From positions 1 to 36,942 of the forward strand of contig WQXQ01000008.1 in the NCBI GenBank assembly GCA_009784775.1: a DNA stretch of 36,942 nucleotides. The letters run 5' to 3'. This document shows, piece by piece, positions 7,981 through 16,911 of the stretch (position 1 is its first letter; every line of letters begins with the position of its first letter). Made by a program: the position numbers and the translations under genes. The stretch is from Treponema sp. (GTDB taxonomy: Bacteria; Spirochaetota; Spirochaetia; Treponematales; Breznakiellaceae). Under the pieces are notes generated by a model. That model made no database searches and was not told the origin of the DNA. It saw only the letters and a list, made by a program, of their open reading frames with translations.

Positions 7981-9796
7981 CCACGAAGATTTTGATTATA
8001 ACAAACCCATGTCTTTGCGCATTTGGAAAAAAATGCTTCCTTTTATACTGCCGGAAAAGAAAAACCTTGGTATCTGCATGGTATTAATGCTGATTGTGGC
8101 AATCGTAGACATTGTCATTCCTTTGCTGTTGGGTTATGCGATCAAACACAATATCATGCCCGGCACTGCCGACGGAGTCTGGCTGCTTATCGGCATCGCC
8201 GTTTTTCTGGTGATAGTGCAGGGAATCACCGTACATTTTTTTATAACCATCGGGATTACGGCCGAAGTGGGTATGTGCCGCGGCATTAGAAACGCGGTGT
8301 TTAATCATTTGCAGAAGCTCAGTCTTTCCTATTACAATAAAACATCTGTGGGTTATTTGATGGCTCGCACCAATTCAGACACCAGCCGCATTGGGGATTT
8401 GGTAGCATGGGGTTTTATTGATTTTACCTGGTCGGCCTTTTACTGCACCGGAGCGATAATCGCAATGTTTATGGTTCACTGGAAACTGGCAATTATTGTG
8501 TGTACCACCATTCCGATTTTGGCCCTTATCACCTGGTTTTTCCAAAGCCGGATTTTATCGGTTAATCGTGTTATGCGTAAAATAAATTCAAAAATGACCG
8601 GAGCAATGAACGAAGGCATTACCGGAGCCAGAACCGTAAAAGTCCTGGTGGCGGAAGAGCAGAGTCTGGCCGATTATTCGTTAATAACCAGCGATTACCG
8701 CAGACATGGCACACACATGGCGCGGCTGCATGCCGTATTCATTCCGGCAACGCTCTTTATCGGGTCTCTTGCGACAGCCGCAGTTTTAAGCTACGGCGGC
8801 TACGAAATTGCGGCGCTGGGCGCAAACCTTTCGGTACTGGCAATATTTTTGCAGTACGCGGGCGGATTTTTTTACCCTATTCAAAATATTGCGCGAATAT
8901 TTACCGATTTTGTTTCCACACAGGCAAATGTAGAACGGGTAAGCGGCCTTCTGGAACAAAACCCCGAAATCACCGACAAGCCGGAAGTGGTTGCAAAATA
9001 CGGCGATACATTTACACCCAAAAAAGAAAACTGGGAGCCAGTCATTGGCGACGTAGAATTTCGTGAGGTGACATTCAGCTATCCCGATTACCATAAAAAA
9101 ATACTGGAACAATTTAATCTGCATATTCCGGCGGGAACCTATGTTGCCATTGTGGGTGAAACCGGCGCAGGCAAATCCACGCTGGTAAACCTTGTCTGCC
9201 GTTTTTTTGAGCCGACCGAAGGGGAAATTCTTATTGATGGAATAGATTACCGGCAGCGCAGTCAATTGTGGCTGCACAGCGCCTTTGGGTATGTATTGCA
9301 AAATCCCCATCTTTTTTCAGGCACCATCAGGGAGAATATCCGGTATGGCCGGCTTGAAGCCACTGATGCAGAAGTGGAAAAAGCAGCCGCCATTGTACAC
9401 GCAAACGACATAATTGCCAAAATGGAAAATGGTTTTGACACCGAAGTGGGCGAAGGCGGGGACAGGCTTTCTACCGGAGAAAAACAGCTTGTTTCTTTTG
9501 CGCGCGCCGTTCTTGCCGACCCCCGCATTTTTATTCTGGATGAAGCAACCAGCTCGATAGACACCGAAATGGAAATGCTCTTACAAAACGCCATTCACAT
9601 TTTGCTGGAAGGCCGCACCAGTTTTGTCATTGCCCACCGGCTTTCAACAATTCGCAACGCCGATCTCATTCTGGTAATGAAAGAAGGCAAGATCATCGAA
9701 CGGGGCACCCACCACGAGTTAATGAAAAGCCGCGGACATTATTATGATCTCTACACACGTCAGTTTGAAGATGAGGCGATGCAGAGAGAGAAATGA
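7973..9796 (+). CDS. ABC exporter half-transporter, catalytic-site subunit
   Basis: This 607-residue protein has about six membrane helices followed by an ATPase domain. Walker A is GETGAGKST (about 395-403) and the Walker B ends in LDE (about 522-524), with the catalytic Glu present and a downstream AHR. The signature is LSTGE (about 499) instead of LSGGQ. Together with the Asp-for-Glu change in the upstream gene, this gives one intact ATP site (this Walker A/B plus the partner's LSGGQ) and one degenerate site, as expected for a heterodimer. The ATG at 7973 is chosen for the GAGGAG ribosome site. It lies inside the end of the upstream gene (ATGGCTGA overlap). It overlaps pbpC by four bases through ATGA. 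Confidence 0.9.
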   Translation: MADHEDFDYNKPMSLRIWKKMLPFILPEKKNLGICMVLMLIVAIVDIVIPLLLGYAIKHNIMPGTADGVWLLIGIAVFLVIVQGITVHFFITIGITAEVGMCRGIRNAVFNHLQKLSLSYYNKTSVGYLMARTNSDTSRIGDLVAWGFIDFTWSAFYCTGAIIAMFMVHWKLAIIVCTTIPILALITWFFQSRILSVNRVMRKINSKMTGAMNEGITGARTVKVLVAEEQSLADYSLITSDYRRHGTHMARLHAVFIPATLFIGSLATAAVLSYGGYEIAALGANLSVLAIFLQYAGGFFYPIQNIARIFTDFVSTQANVERVSGLLEQNPEITDKPEVVAKYGDTFTPKKENWEPVIGDVEFREVTFSYPDYHKKILEQFNLHIPAGTYVAIVGETGAGKSTLVNLVCRFFEPTEGEILIDGIDYRQRSQLWLHSAFGYVLQNPHLFSGTIRENIRYGRLEATDAEVEKAAAIVHANDIIAKMENGFDTEVGEGGDRLSTGEKQLVSFARAVLADPRIFILDEATSSIDTEMEMLLQNAIHILLEGRTSFVIAHRLSTIRNADLILVMKEGKIIERGTHHELMKSRGHYYDLYTRQFEDEAMQREK

Positions 9797-9808
9797 GGAA
9801 TGAGGAAT
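9792..9808 (+). repeat. AATGAGG heptamer repeat at a stop/start junction
   Basis: Two tandem AATGAGG units plus AAT contain both the ABC exporter stop TGA (9794-9796) and the pbpC start ATG (9793-9795). The same heptamer family, in longer form, separates the two permease genes at 18281-18315. Confidence 0.55.
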
Positions 9809-11982
9809 ATGCTAAACTACACCCAATGCCGCGTATCGTAAAAATTGTCATCATTGTATTTGCCTGTTTTCTCTTGCTGTATGGGGTACTGCGGTTCACG
9901 CCTTATCCTGCATTGGCAACTTACCAAAATCGCTCGTATGGTTTTGCGGTGCTTGACCGGAACGGCAGATTGCTGCGGGTGTTTCCCGCCGAAGACGGAG
10001 TAAAACGGGAATGGGTACCCATTGAAGATATTCCCGCCGGTGTTGTGCGGGTGTTTATTCGTGCCGAAGATAGCCGCTTTTATTGGCATCCGGGGGTTGA
10101 CCCCATTGCAATAGCGGCGGCGGGGCTGCGGAACTTGCGGGCGAGGCGTACGGTGTCCGGCGCGTCAACCATTACCATGCAGTTGGCACGGCTTATACGG
10201 CCGCGCGAGCGCGGACTGCAGGGAAAACTACTTGAGGCGTTTGATGCGCTGCGGCTTGAGGCACGGCTGTCAAAAAAACAAATTCTGGAACTATGGATAA
10301 ACGGCATTCCCTTTGGAAGTAATATCGAAGGATTGCCCGCCGCCAGCCGCGCCCGTTTTGGCATGGAACCGGCCAGCCTTGATGATGCCCGCGCCGTTTT
10401 GTTAGCCGTAATTCCCCGCAGACCGGGCTTATACGACCCTGCCATTAACCCCGAGGCAACGGCAACTGCGGCATTGGCTCTTTCCCGCCGCTGTACATTA
10501 AATCTGGACAAAGCAGCGCTCATGCAAGCCGCCGCCGATGCCGCCCCGGACAAACTGGTTGATCTCAAAACGCCTTTTTATGCGCCGCATTTTACTGACC
10601 GAACAGGAAGCGGGGGAAAGACAACTATTGACCTGGACCTCCAGCTTTATGCGGAAAGGCGGCTGGCTGCGGAGATTGCCTTGCTGGAAAATAATCGGGT
10701 GACTAACGGCGCAGTGCTGGCGATAGATAATGCCAGCGGCGCAGTACTGGTATATGTGGGATCGGTTTCGTGGTTTGATGACGTAAACGGCGGCAAGATA
10801 GACGGGGTGCGGGTCCGGAATCAGCCCGGCTCCTGCCTGAAACCGTTTTTGTACGCGCTTGCCCTGGAAAAAGGCTTTTCGCCTAACGATATACTGCCCG
10901 ATATCCCCATCATTTTTGGCAGCAGCGAGGCGTATAGTCCAATGAATTTTAACCGCCGTTTTAACGGGCCGGTGCGTTTTCGTGTTGCCCTTGCCTCATC
11001 GCTGAATATTCCGGCGGTGTATCTGCTTGAACGGCTGGGGGTTGATGCTTTTGAGGGCTGGCTTGCGGATCTTGGTTTTGAATCAATTGCGGCAAATAGA
11101 GGCAGTCACGGCGTGGGACTTGCGCTGGGCAACGCAAGAGTAAGCCTGGAAGAGTTAACGCGGGCATTTGCCGTTTTTCCGCGGGGCGGACAGACATTGG
11201 ATCAGCAAGTAATGTCGCCGTACAGCGCATGGATCATCAGCGATATTCTTGCAGACAGGGCAAGCCGTTTCGCCGGCTTTGGTCCGGCGCCAACACTGGC
11301 AACGGAATTTCCTTCAATGTTCAAAACCGGTACGGCGAATCAGTTCCAGCACATCTGGGCGGTGGGGGCTACAACCCGCTATACCGTTGGAGTGTGGATG
11401 GGCAATTTTTCCGGCGAAACCGTGGTTGGCAGAACCGGCAGTTCCATTCCGGCCCGCATTGCGGCGGATGTATTAAGGGCTATCGAGCCCCGGGCCCTTG
11501 ATTTTCCGACGGCTCCCGGCAATGTGAACAGGCATCACATTTGCACCCTTTCGGGAATGGCCGCCGGCCCTGCCTGCTCAGGCATAACGCAGGAATACTT
11601 GTTAGACGACATAATGCCCGCCCCCTGCGCCTGGCACCGGGGCAGCGTGACAGAGTATCCGCCGGAATATCAGGCATGGCTGGCGGAGCGTTTTCGATGG
11701 GGCCGAACGCACCCACAGGCAGCACAAAACAGCAATGTCCGCATAAGGCTCCCCGTATCGGGTTCGGTGTTTTATTTTGACCCTACCCTGCCCCCCGCAG
11801 CTCAGGCGATTCGCATTGAGACCACCGGATTCAGCCCCGAGGCACTGGTGTATGCCAATGATGTTTTGCAAGGCAGCATCAATCACGCCGGTATATTCAC
11901 CCTGCCCCTGCGCCGGGGAGCCCATCGCATAACGGTAGAAGACGAAAATGGCTCAGCAGTGACTGATATTGCGGTGCGGTAG
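9793..11982 (+). CDS. pbpC: penicillin-binding protein 1C
   Basis: This 729-residue bifunctional peptidoglycan synthase is anchored by one N-terminal helix (about 14-33). A GT51 glycosyltransferase domain carries the catalytic Glu in EDSRFYWHPG (about 92-101) and the STITMQLARL segment (about 125-134). A transpeptidase domain has the SxxK serine in SCLK (about 347-350), SLN (about 403-405) and KTG (about 511-513). A C-terminal beta-rich domain of the PBP1C type (about 640-729) follows. Family members synthesise or repair wall glycan in the periplasm. The start overlaps the exporter stop by ATGA, so translation is probably coupled. The alpha-2-macroglobulin gene that often accompanies pbpC is not next to it. 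The last 30 bases overlap the convergent MATE gene. Confidence 0.93.
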   Translation: MRNEEYAKLHPMPRIVKIVIIVFACFLLLYGVLRFTPYPALATYQNRSYGFAVLDRNGRLLRVFPAEDGVKREWVPIEDIPAGVVRVFIRAEDSRFYWHPGVDPIAIAAAGLRNLRARRTVSGASTITMQLARLIRPRERGLQGKLLEAFDALRLEARLSKKQILELWINGIPFGSNIEGLPAASRARFGMEPASLDDARAVLLAVIPRRPGLYDPAINPEATATAALALSRRCTLNLDKAALMQAAADAAPDKLVDLKTPFYAPHFTDRTGSGGKTTIDLDLQLYAERRLAAEIALLENNRVTNGAVLAIDNASGAVLVYVGSVSWFDDVNGGKIDGVRVRNQPGSCLKPFLYALALEKGFSPNDILPDIPIIFGSSEAYSPMNFNRRFNGPVRFRVALASSLNIPAVYLLERLGVDAFEGWLADLGFESIAANRGSHGVGLALGNARVSLEELTRAFAVFPRGGQTLDQQVMSPYSAWIISDILADRASRFAGFGPAPTLATEFPSMFKTGTANQFQHIWAVGATTRYTVGVWMGNFSGETVVGRTGSSIPARIAADVLRAIEPRALDFPTAPGNVNRHHICTLSGMAAGPACSGITQEYLLDDIMPAPCAWHRGSVTEYPPEYQAWLAERFRWGRTHPQAAQNSNVRIRLPVSGSVFYFDPTLPPAAQAIRIETTGFSPEALVYANDVLQGSINHAGIFTLPLRRGAHRITVEDENGSAVTDIAVR

Positions 11983-13380
11983 ATTACTGCGCAATTTCTT
12001 CAATTCAAAAAGTATCATGGCGCCGGTAATAAAAAACGCTACTGCATCGGAAACGGGCGCAGCGGCGATTACGCCCCACAATCCCCAGACTTTGCCAAAG
12101 ATCAGTATGCAGGGAATAAGGATAATACATTGCCGCAGCATGGAAAGAAAAATGGTAATTTTGGGGCGGCCGGTTACCACAAACAGATTCGTGGAAACAA
12201 TCTGAAAGCCCGCCAGAGGCAGGAATAAATACATAATGCGCATTGAGCGCGGGGCAAAGTACATGAGCGCGTCACTGCCATTCGGCGCAAATGCTTTTAC
12301 CAGTTGTACGGGAAACAGCATGATAACGGCAAACCCTGCGGTGCAAATAATGGTGGCGGCAATAATGGCATCCAGATAAGCGCGAAGCACCCGATCAAAT
12401 TGCTTTGCCCCGTAATTATAACCGAGTATGGGCTGCGCCCCCTGATTAATCCCGAAAATCGGCATGAGGATCAACATGGAAATAGCGATAATTATGTTCA
12501 TTCCGGAAAGACCGATATCACCGCCATTGGCAACACCCAGGGCAGACGCACCGTACCAGCCCATACTGACATTGTACAAAAGCTGCACGCCAGACATAAC
12601 AAACTGAAACAAAAATTGCGCAGATCCAAAGGCCATAATCTGCAGGACAATGGCAAAAGAAGGCTTAAAACTACGCAGTCTAAGTTTTATCACTGCCTTT
12701 TTTCCCAGACTAAAGCTCAGTACCCAGGTCATTGAAACTGCCTGACTAATAACCGTTGCCCAGGCGGCGCCTTCAACACCCCAGTGAAACACCAGAATAA
12801 AAAGAGCATCAAGTATTATGTTCAAAACGCCGCCCATAACCATGGCAATCATGGTAACAATGGGAAAACCCTGCGCTCTGGTGCAGTGGGAAAAACCAAA
12901 ACCTACCAGAGAAAACACCGTGCCATAAAGTGTTATGCGAATATAGCTGCGGGCATAGTCCAGAGCCTCACTGCCGTCCTGCGCTCCCAATAGGGAAAGA
13001 ATGGGTTCCAGAAAAACCAGACCAATGACCATCATTACAATGCCGGTGCCCACAAGCAGGAAAAAACAGTGATCCAGGGCATTTTCCGCCTCTTGTTTCC
13101 GGCCCTGTCCCAAACGCATGGATATCATATTCGCGGCGCCAATGCCAAAAAGCATGGCAAAAGCCAGCGCAATCGTCATTAAGGGCAGCGCCAGCGAAAT
13201 GCCGCCCAGCGCGGTTTCATTCACGCCATGCCCCACAAAAATACGATCAACCACATTATACAAGGCATTGACCATCATTCCGGTTATGGCAGGGATGGAA
13301 AAACGAAGAAGCAGTTTACCCACCGGCTCAGTTCCCAGACGGCCTGCGGCATCTAAAGACATATTGATAGTTTCACACAT
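11953..13380 (-). CDS. MATE-family multidrug/solute exporter
   Basis: This 475-residue integral membrane protein has about twelve predicted helices in two similar halves, typical of MATE transporters that export drugs or metabolites in exchange for Na+ or H+. Visible family features are the opening L-G-T-E-P-V-G-K-L-L-L-R-F-S-I-P, V-D-R-I-F-V-G-H-G in the first loop, and P-I-F-G-I-N-Q-G-A-Q-P-I-L-G-Y-N-Y-G in the second half. It resembles the NorM/DinF-like group rather than a flippase. No strong ribosome site is seen before either candidate ATG (13380 or 13362). It is divergent from the coaE-like gene and overlaps the end of pbpC. Confidence 0.9.
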   Translation of the reverse strand: MCETINMSLDAAGRLGTEPVGKLLLRFSIPAITGMMVNALYNVVDRIFVGHGVNETALGGISLALPLMTIALAFAMLFGIGAANMISMRLGQGRKQEAENALDHCFFLLVGTGIVMMVIGLVFLEPILSLLGAQDGSEALDYARSYIRITLYGTVFSLVGFGFSHCTRAQGFPIVTMIAMVMGGVLNIILDALFILVFHWGVEGAAWATVISQAVSMTWVLSFSLGKKAVIKLRLRSFKPSFAIVLQIMAFGSAQFLFQFVMSGVQLLYNVSMGWYGASALGVANGGDIGLSGMNIIIAISMLILMPIFGINQGAQPILGYNYGAKQFDRVLRAYLDAIIAATIICTAGFAVIMLFPVQLVKAFAPNGSDALMYFAPRSMRIMYLFLPLAGFQIVSTNLFVVTGRPKITIFLSMLRQCIILIPCILIFGKVWGLWGVIAAAPVSDAVAFFITGAMILFELKKLRSNLPHRNISHC

Positions 13381-13435
13381 TTATCTTTATAAACTCAATA
13401 CCTTCATGTCCGATATTAATAGAAAGGAATATATT

Positions 13436-14038
13436 ATGTTGATTGGACTTACCGGAAAATACTGCTCCGGAAAAAATTATGTTGCGGCTCTTTTGGAAAG
13501 GCGGGGGTTTCCGGTTCTGGATATTGATAAACAGGGACATATCGCCATTGAAAACAAAAAGACGGAAATTCTGACGCATTTTGGGAAAGACTTGCAAAAT
13601 CAGGATGGGTCGATAAACCGGCGGCTACTGGGAGAAAAGGTTTTTGGCAAGGAAGACGCACTGAGCGCGCTGGAAGCCATCGTCCATCCCGAGGCAAACC
13701 GTCTGGCTCTGGAATGGATAGCCGCGCAAAACGGCAAACCGTGCGTTATTAATGCCGCGTTGCTCCATAAATTCGTGCTTTTCGGGAAACTGGATTGCAT
13801 TATCCTGGTCAGCGCCCCCTGGCTGGTCCGGCTGATACGGGCAAAACAGCGGGATAAGCTCCCCTGGACGGCCCTTCTGAAGCGGTTTTCGAGCCAAAGG
13901 CATTTTAACACTCAATATATGGCAAAAAATGCCGATATTTTTAAGGTAGGTAACTCAGGCATTGGAAAACCCGGGCTGGAGCGGCGGATTGACGCAATTC
14001 TGTCCCGGATACATTGCGGTGCCAAAACTGAAAAATGA
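13436..14038 (+). CDS. coaE: dephospho-CoA kinase-like protein
   Basis: This 200-residue protein resembles CoaE, which phosphorylates the 3'-hydroxyl of dephospho-CoA in the last step of CoA synthesis. Supporting features are the opening MLIGLTGKYCSGKNYVA P-loop, the V-L-D-I-D motif for the acceptor region (about 29-33), A-I-V-H-P-E at about 80, and a LID-like stretch with R-Q-R positions (RAKQRDKLP...RFSSQ). The P-loop ends in GKN rather than GKS/GKT, and acceptor-site residues are changed, so it is divergent. The ATG at 13436 has AAAGGA eight bases upstream. An in-frame ATG at 13406 does not. It is divergent from MATE and 25 bases ahead of the SPOR gene. Confidence 0.78.
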   Translation: MLIGLTGKYCSGKNYVAALLERRGFPVLDIDKQGHIAIENKKTEILTHFGKDLQNQDGSINRRLLGEKVFGKEDALSALEAIVHPEANRLALEWIAAQNGKPCVINAALLHKFVLFGKLDCIILVSAPWLVRLIRAKQRDKLPWTALLKRFSSQRHFNTQYMAKNADIFKVGNSGIGKPGLERRIDAILSRIHCGAKTEK

Positions 14039-14063
14039 AACCACAAGGGAGGGTTTTAACACC

Positions 14064-14807
14064 ATGGAAAAGAAAAAATTATTGCTTGTTGCTATATCGG
14101 TAGGCGTTGTTCTATTGATCGTCATAAGTGTTCCATTAATGGTCATTGCCCCCAGGCAAGCTCCATCACCGTCATATACTGCCATGGCAATCGAACCGAT
14201 TGACAGCTGGAACAGAACATATGATTCTGCGATTGGCGCGCCGGTTGATATTCATGAAATGATGCTGAATCCACAAGCGATTGTGGATACGGGATATGCA
14301 GAAACCGTACAGTCTGAGCACATATCGGCGGGAACCCGTCAAGTGACAACCATCACTGTACGGCCGCCTGAAACTGCCGCAGTGCCCACTACCACTGTAA
14401 GACAAGTGCAAAATTCTCCGGCAGCCAGACCTGCGCCTGCCCCGGCAGCAAAGCCTGCACCAGTAGCCCGGGCTGTAACGGCAACCCCAAAAGAGACGGC
14501 AAAACCGGCACAAGCTCCTGCGGCAAGGCCATCGACGGCGGCATCATCATCATCTAAAGCAAACGACTATTGGGTTCAAACAGGCGCCTTCAGTACCAAA
14601 ATACGCGCGGAAGGAGCAAAAGAATCTCTGGCTTCCAAAGGCATCACTTCAATTATTGATAATCGGGATATTGACGGAAAAACCTGGTATCGTGTGCGGG
14701 TTGGACCGTATACCTCTGAAACTGAGGCAACCTATTGGCTTGCTCTGGTAAAAGCCATTGATGGTTTTGGAGAAAGCCAAATACGCCAAACACAGGCAGT
14801 TAGGTAA
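14064..14807 (+). CDS. SPOR-domain membrane-anchored protein
   Basis: This 247-residue protein has one N-terminal membrane helix (about 5-28) and a long periplasmic part. A linker rich in Ala and Pro (about 105-165) leads to a C-terminal SPOR domain (about 170-245) that starts DYWVQTGAFSTKIRAEGAKE and contains W-Y-R-V-R-V-G-P-Y. SPOR domains bind glycan strands stripped of peptide side chains and recruit proteins to division sites. The ATG at 14064 follows AGGGAGGG at about ten bases. Two bases separate its stop from that of the convergent barrel gene. A role in division or wall remodelling is inferred from the domain only. Confidence 0.85.
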   Translation: MEKKKLLLVAISVGVVLLIVISVPLMVIAPRQAPSPSYTAMAIEPIDSWNRTYDSAIGAPVDIHEMMLNPQAIVDTGYAETVQSEHISAGTRQVTTITVRPPETAAVPTTTVRQVQNSPAARPAPAPAAKPAPVARAVTATPKETAKPAQAPAARPSTAASSSSKANDYWVQTGAFSTKIRAEGAKESLASKGITSIIDNRDIDGKTWYRVRVGPYTSETEATYWLALVKAIDGFGESQIRQTQAVR

Positions 14808-14809
14808 GT

Positions 14810-15997
14810 TTAAAACCGCAATCTTAGTTTCACACTGCAATCAAAGTAGCGGCCTATAGGCGAGCCCGGGGGTAAAGGTCCCAGTTCGCCGCGGTTGCCA
14901 TCGCCGGAAAATAAATCGCGGTCAAGGGGAAGCTGCGCCGAAACCATCAAAGTTGCTCCCTGAAAAAGCTCATGGTGTACGCTTACAACAGGAGTAAAAG
15001 AAACATCATCAAAACCGGAAATAAGGGCAAGACCTGCATTGGTAAAATCATTGAAACGCCAGGTAAAACCGGTATATAAATAGTGATTATTGGAAAAGCC
15101 GCCGCCAAATCCCAATGCCGTTGACGATGTTTCTCCGTTGTACAAATATTCGGCAAGGACGATTAAACTGCCGTTAAAAAAGGAATAATCCGCGCCTATG
15201 CTGAAAGAAAGGCCGTCAATTTTAGTGTTTGCTTCATGGTTATAGGTATAGAGCGCATCCATCACCAATCCTGCTTCCAGATCGGCTTTGACCGATATGC
15301 CGGCGTGATATATTCCCCATTGTGAACCGGGTTTGGGCAGCTCAAACGAATACAGCCCCTGAAGGCTCATTTTGTCCCAATGATAATCCGCTGACAAACC
15401 GGCAATGAATCCTTCGTTAGGCGAAAATGGGTCTTGCGGCGCCGCGCCAAAACCAAGCAGCTTAAAAAAATCCGATGGATAAAACGAAACAGCTCCTCCC
15501 AAAATGGCGCGGGGGCGGGCATCGGGCTTAAGGGGATTTTTGGGGTTGAGAAAATCAGACGGCCCCCATATCTGGCCATAACCAAAAGGTATCCGCATAA
15601 GCCCGCCGTCAAAATCCGCGATTTCACCGTTCAGCCGGAAATGGAGGCGCTCAAGTTCAATGCCGGCAATGTAGTTTTCGCCGTACACATAGGCCGTCGA
15701 GTTAATGCCCGGGGGTGTTGCTGCATCGGTAAAGGCTGCCAGCATTGCCGCATCAGCCGCATAATCACCGGCGGCGGCAATAACATTAAATGCGCCGTAA
15801 AACACTGCCTGCTCCCGCAGCCGCGCCTGCATACGAATATTGGCATATTCCTCAATGCCAAAAGAAAAAGCCGCCGCTTCCCCTGCCCCCGCCCGCAAGG
15901 CCACCGTAGAGTCCAATATGCCAGAGAAATCAAGGGAAGAGCCGCTATTGGCTGTTAATAATGCAATTGTTAAGAAAAATATTACTCGTTGCTTCAT
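14810..15997 (-). CDS. outer-membrane beta-barrel candidate
   Basis: This 395-residue protein has an N-terminal signal peptide (about 1-21). The body alternates short hydrophobic and polar stretches with many aromatic girdle residues, and ends in L-R-L-R-F. A C-terminal Phe is the usual signal for BAM-dependent insertion, so an outer-membrane barrel is likely. A conserved-looking stretch, IPFGYGQIWGPSDFLNPKNP, lies at about residue 137. AAGGAG is eight bases before the ATG. It is the last gene of the GntR-slipin-ABC-LolA-like operon, separated from the LolA-like gene by repeat copy A. It may be the outer-membrane end of that system; the family name is not known to me. Confidence 0.7.
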   Translation of the reverse strand: MKQRVIFFLTIALLTANSGSSLDFSGILDSTVALRAGAGEAAAFSFGIEEYANIRMQARLREQAVFYGAFNVIAAAGDYAADAAMLAAFTDAATPPGINSTAYVYGENYIAGIELERLHFRLNGEIADFDGGLMRIPFGYGQIWGPSDFLNPKNPLKPDARPRAILGGAVSFYPSDFFKLLGFGAAPQDPFSPNEGFIAGLSADYHWDKMSLQGLYSFELPKPGSQWGIYHAGISVKADLEAGLVMDALYTYNHEANTKIDGLSFSIGADYSFFNGSLIVLAEYLYNGETSSTALGFGGGFSNNHYLYTGFTWRFNDFTNAGLALISGFDDVSFTPVVSVHHELFQGATLMVSAQLPLDRDLFSGDGNRGELGPLPPGSPIGRYFDCSVKLRLRF

Positions 15998-16011
15998 AGT
16001 TTATTCTCCTT

Positions 16012-16132
16012 AGGGACTAGGGACTGGGGACTGGGGACTGGGGACTGGGGAGCGTTGTTCGATATCTATACGTGATGACAACACATAACACTTTCAAACA
16101 ACTATCCCCAGTCCCTAGTCCCCAGTCCCCAT
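16012..16132. repeat. heptamer-armed inverted element, copy A
   Basis: The left arm has five tandem heptamers (two AGGGACT and three GGGGACT, 16012-16046) plus GGGG. A core of about 54 bases follows. The right arm carries the complementary heptamers TCCCCAG, TCCCTAG, TCCCCAG and TCCCCAT (16105-16132). Within the core GTTGTTCGA and TTCAAACAAC form an inner inverted pair, so the whole could fold as one long hairpin. The unit is (CCCCAGT)n, the same heptamer class I recall from the STRR repeats of filamentous cyanobacteria. It fills the gap between the LolA-like stop and the barrel gene's ribosome site. Confidence 0.9.
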
Positions 16133-16138
16133 TCTCCC

Positions 16139-16888
16139 CTATCTCTCCAAATTCCTCTGGCTGAAGACTGAATCGGGGATGGGTTTGTCCAGTATGGCGT
16201 TGCGCATAATGAACGTTGTTTTACTGTCCCGCCGTAAAAGGTCCCGTATTTCAACCTCTACCGGGAAACGGCGGCCTGTTATGGTTTCAACCCTGATTAA
16301 ATTGTAGTCCTTGAGCTTGGCTCCGGAAAGGGCAAATAACTCATAACGGAGCAGATCACCGGTTTCCTTGTCTATCCAGAGTTTGCGCTTGGGATAGCTT
16401 TCACGCCCTCGCCTTTTTTCAGTTAGATCCAATACCCAGGCGTCTCGACTGCCGCCGTTGCTATTGAGTACTTCCGAACCGGAAATAACGGCATTATAGC
16501 GAGCAACAAGCGGATCGTTGTTAATCGTATCCTCGTAGGACATATCCGAACCCATCATGGATTCTTTGAGCATATGGCCGGAGATAAGCATTACCCCTTC
16601 ATTGTCGGGAGAATACATCATCAGCCTGCCGCCTCTTTTCAGGTACTTGGTTCCCCTGTCCTCGGGATTGGTAAATTCGATAAAGCTGTCGGCATTTCCC
16701 CGCGCCCATGCCTTCATCGTTTTTACAAAACGCCGCCCGCCATGTTCAATGATAATTTCCCCTTCATACTCAATGGTAGAGTAAATTTCATTATCATCAA
16801 TCCGCCGCAACAGTTCTTCCGCTGTTTGGGAAAAAGCGACACTCGCAACCGTCAACATCATTGTAATCAGTAAAAAAATCCTGTTCAT
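16139..16888 (-). CDS. LolA-like outer-membrane lipoprotein-sorting protein
   Basis: This 249-residue protein has a signal peptide ending near SVAFSQ (about residue 20). It fits the LolA-like group annotated as outer membrane lipoprotein-sorting proteins, periplasmic carriers with an open half-barrel fold. Family-type features are the opening AEELLRRIDDNEIYSTIEYEGEI, the segment F-I-E-F-T-N-P-E-D-R-G-T-K-Y-L (about 70-85), the L-W-I-D-K-E-T-G-D-L-L-R-Y-E strand (about 180) and the ending P-I-P-D-S-V-F-S-Q-R-N-L-E-R. AGGAGG is seven bases before the ATG. It stands between the permease and the barrel gene, flanked on both sides by the heptamer element. It probably hands a lipid or lipoprotein from the ABC complex to the outer membrane. 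Confidence 0.85.
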   Translation of the reverse strand: MNRIFLLITMMLTVASVAFSQTAEELLRRIDDNEIYSTIEYEGEIIIEHGGRRFVKTMKAWARGNADSFIEFTNPEDRGTKYLKRGGRLMMYSPDNEGVMLISGHMLKESMMGSDMSYEDTINNDPLVARYNAVISGSEVLNSNGGSRDAWVLDLTEKRRGRESYPKRKLWIDKETGDLLRYELFALSGAKLKDYNLIRVETITGRRFPVEVEIRDLLRRDSKTTFIMRNAILDKPIPDSVFSQRNLER

Positions 16889-16911
16889 AATAAAACCTCC
16901 TGTGTTTTTTT

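Noticed and set aside
11953-11982. Frameshift or sequencing error at the pbpC/MATE convergent overlap
   Set aside because: Both proteins end plausibly, and short tail-to-tail overlaps are common.
13118-13435. Upstream extension of the coaE-like frame by 106 codons
   Set aside because: It is antisense to the MATE gene, lacks homology, and the ATG at 13436 has a proper ribosome site.
16012-16132. Heptamer arrays as a CRISPR
   Set aside because: Units are seven bases without spacers, arms are inverted, and there are no cas genes.
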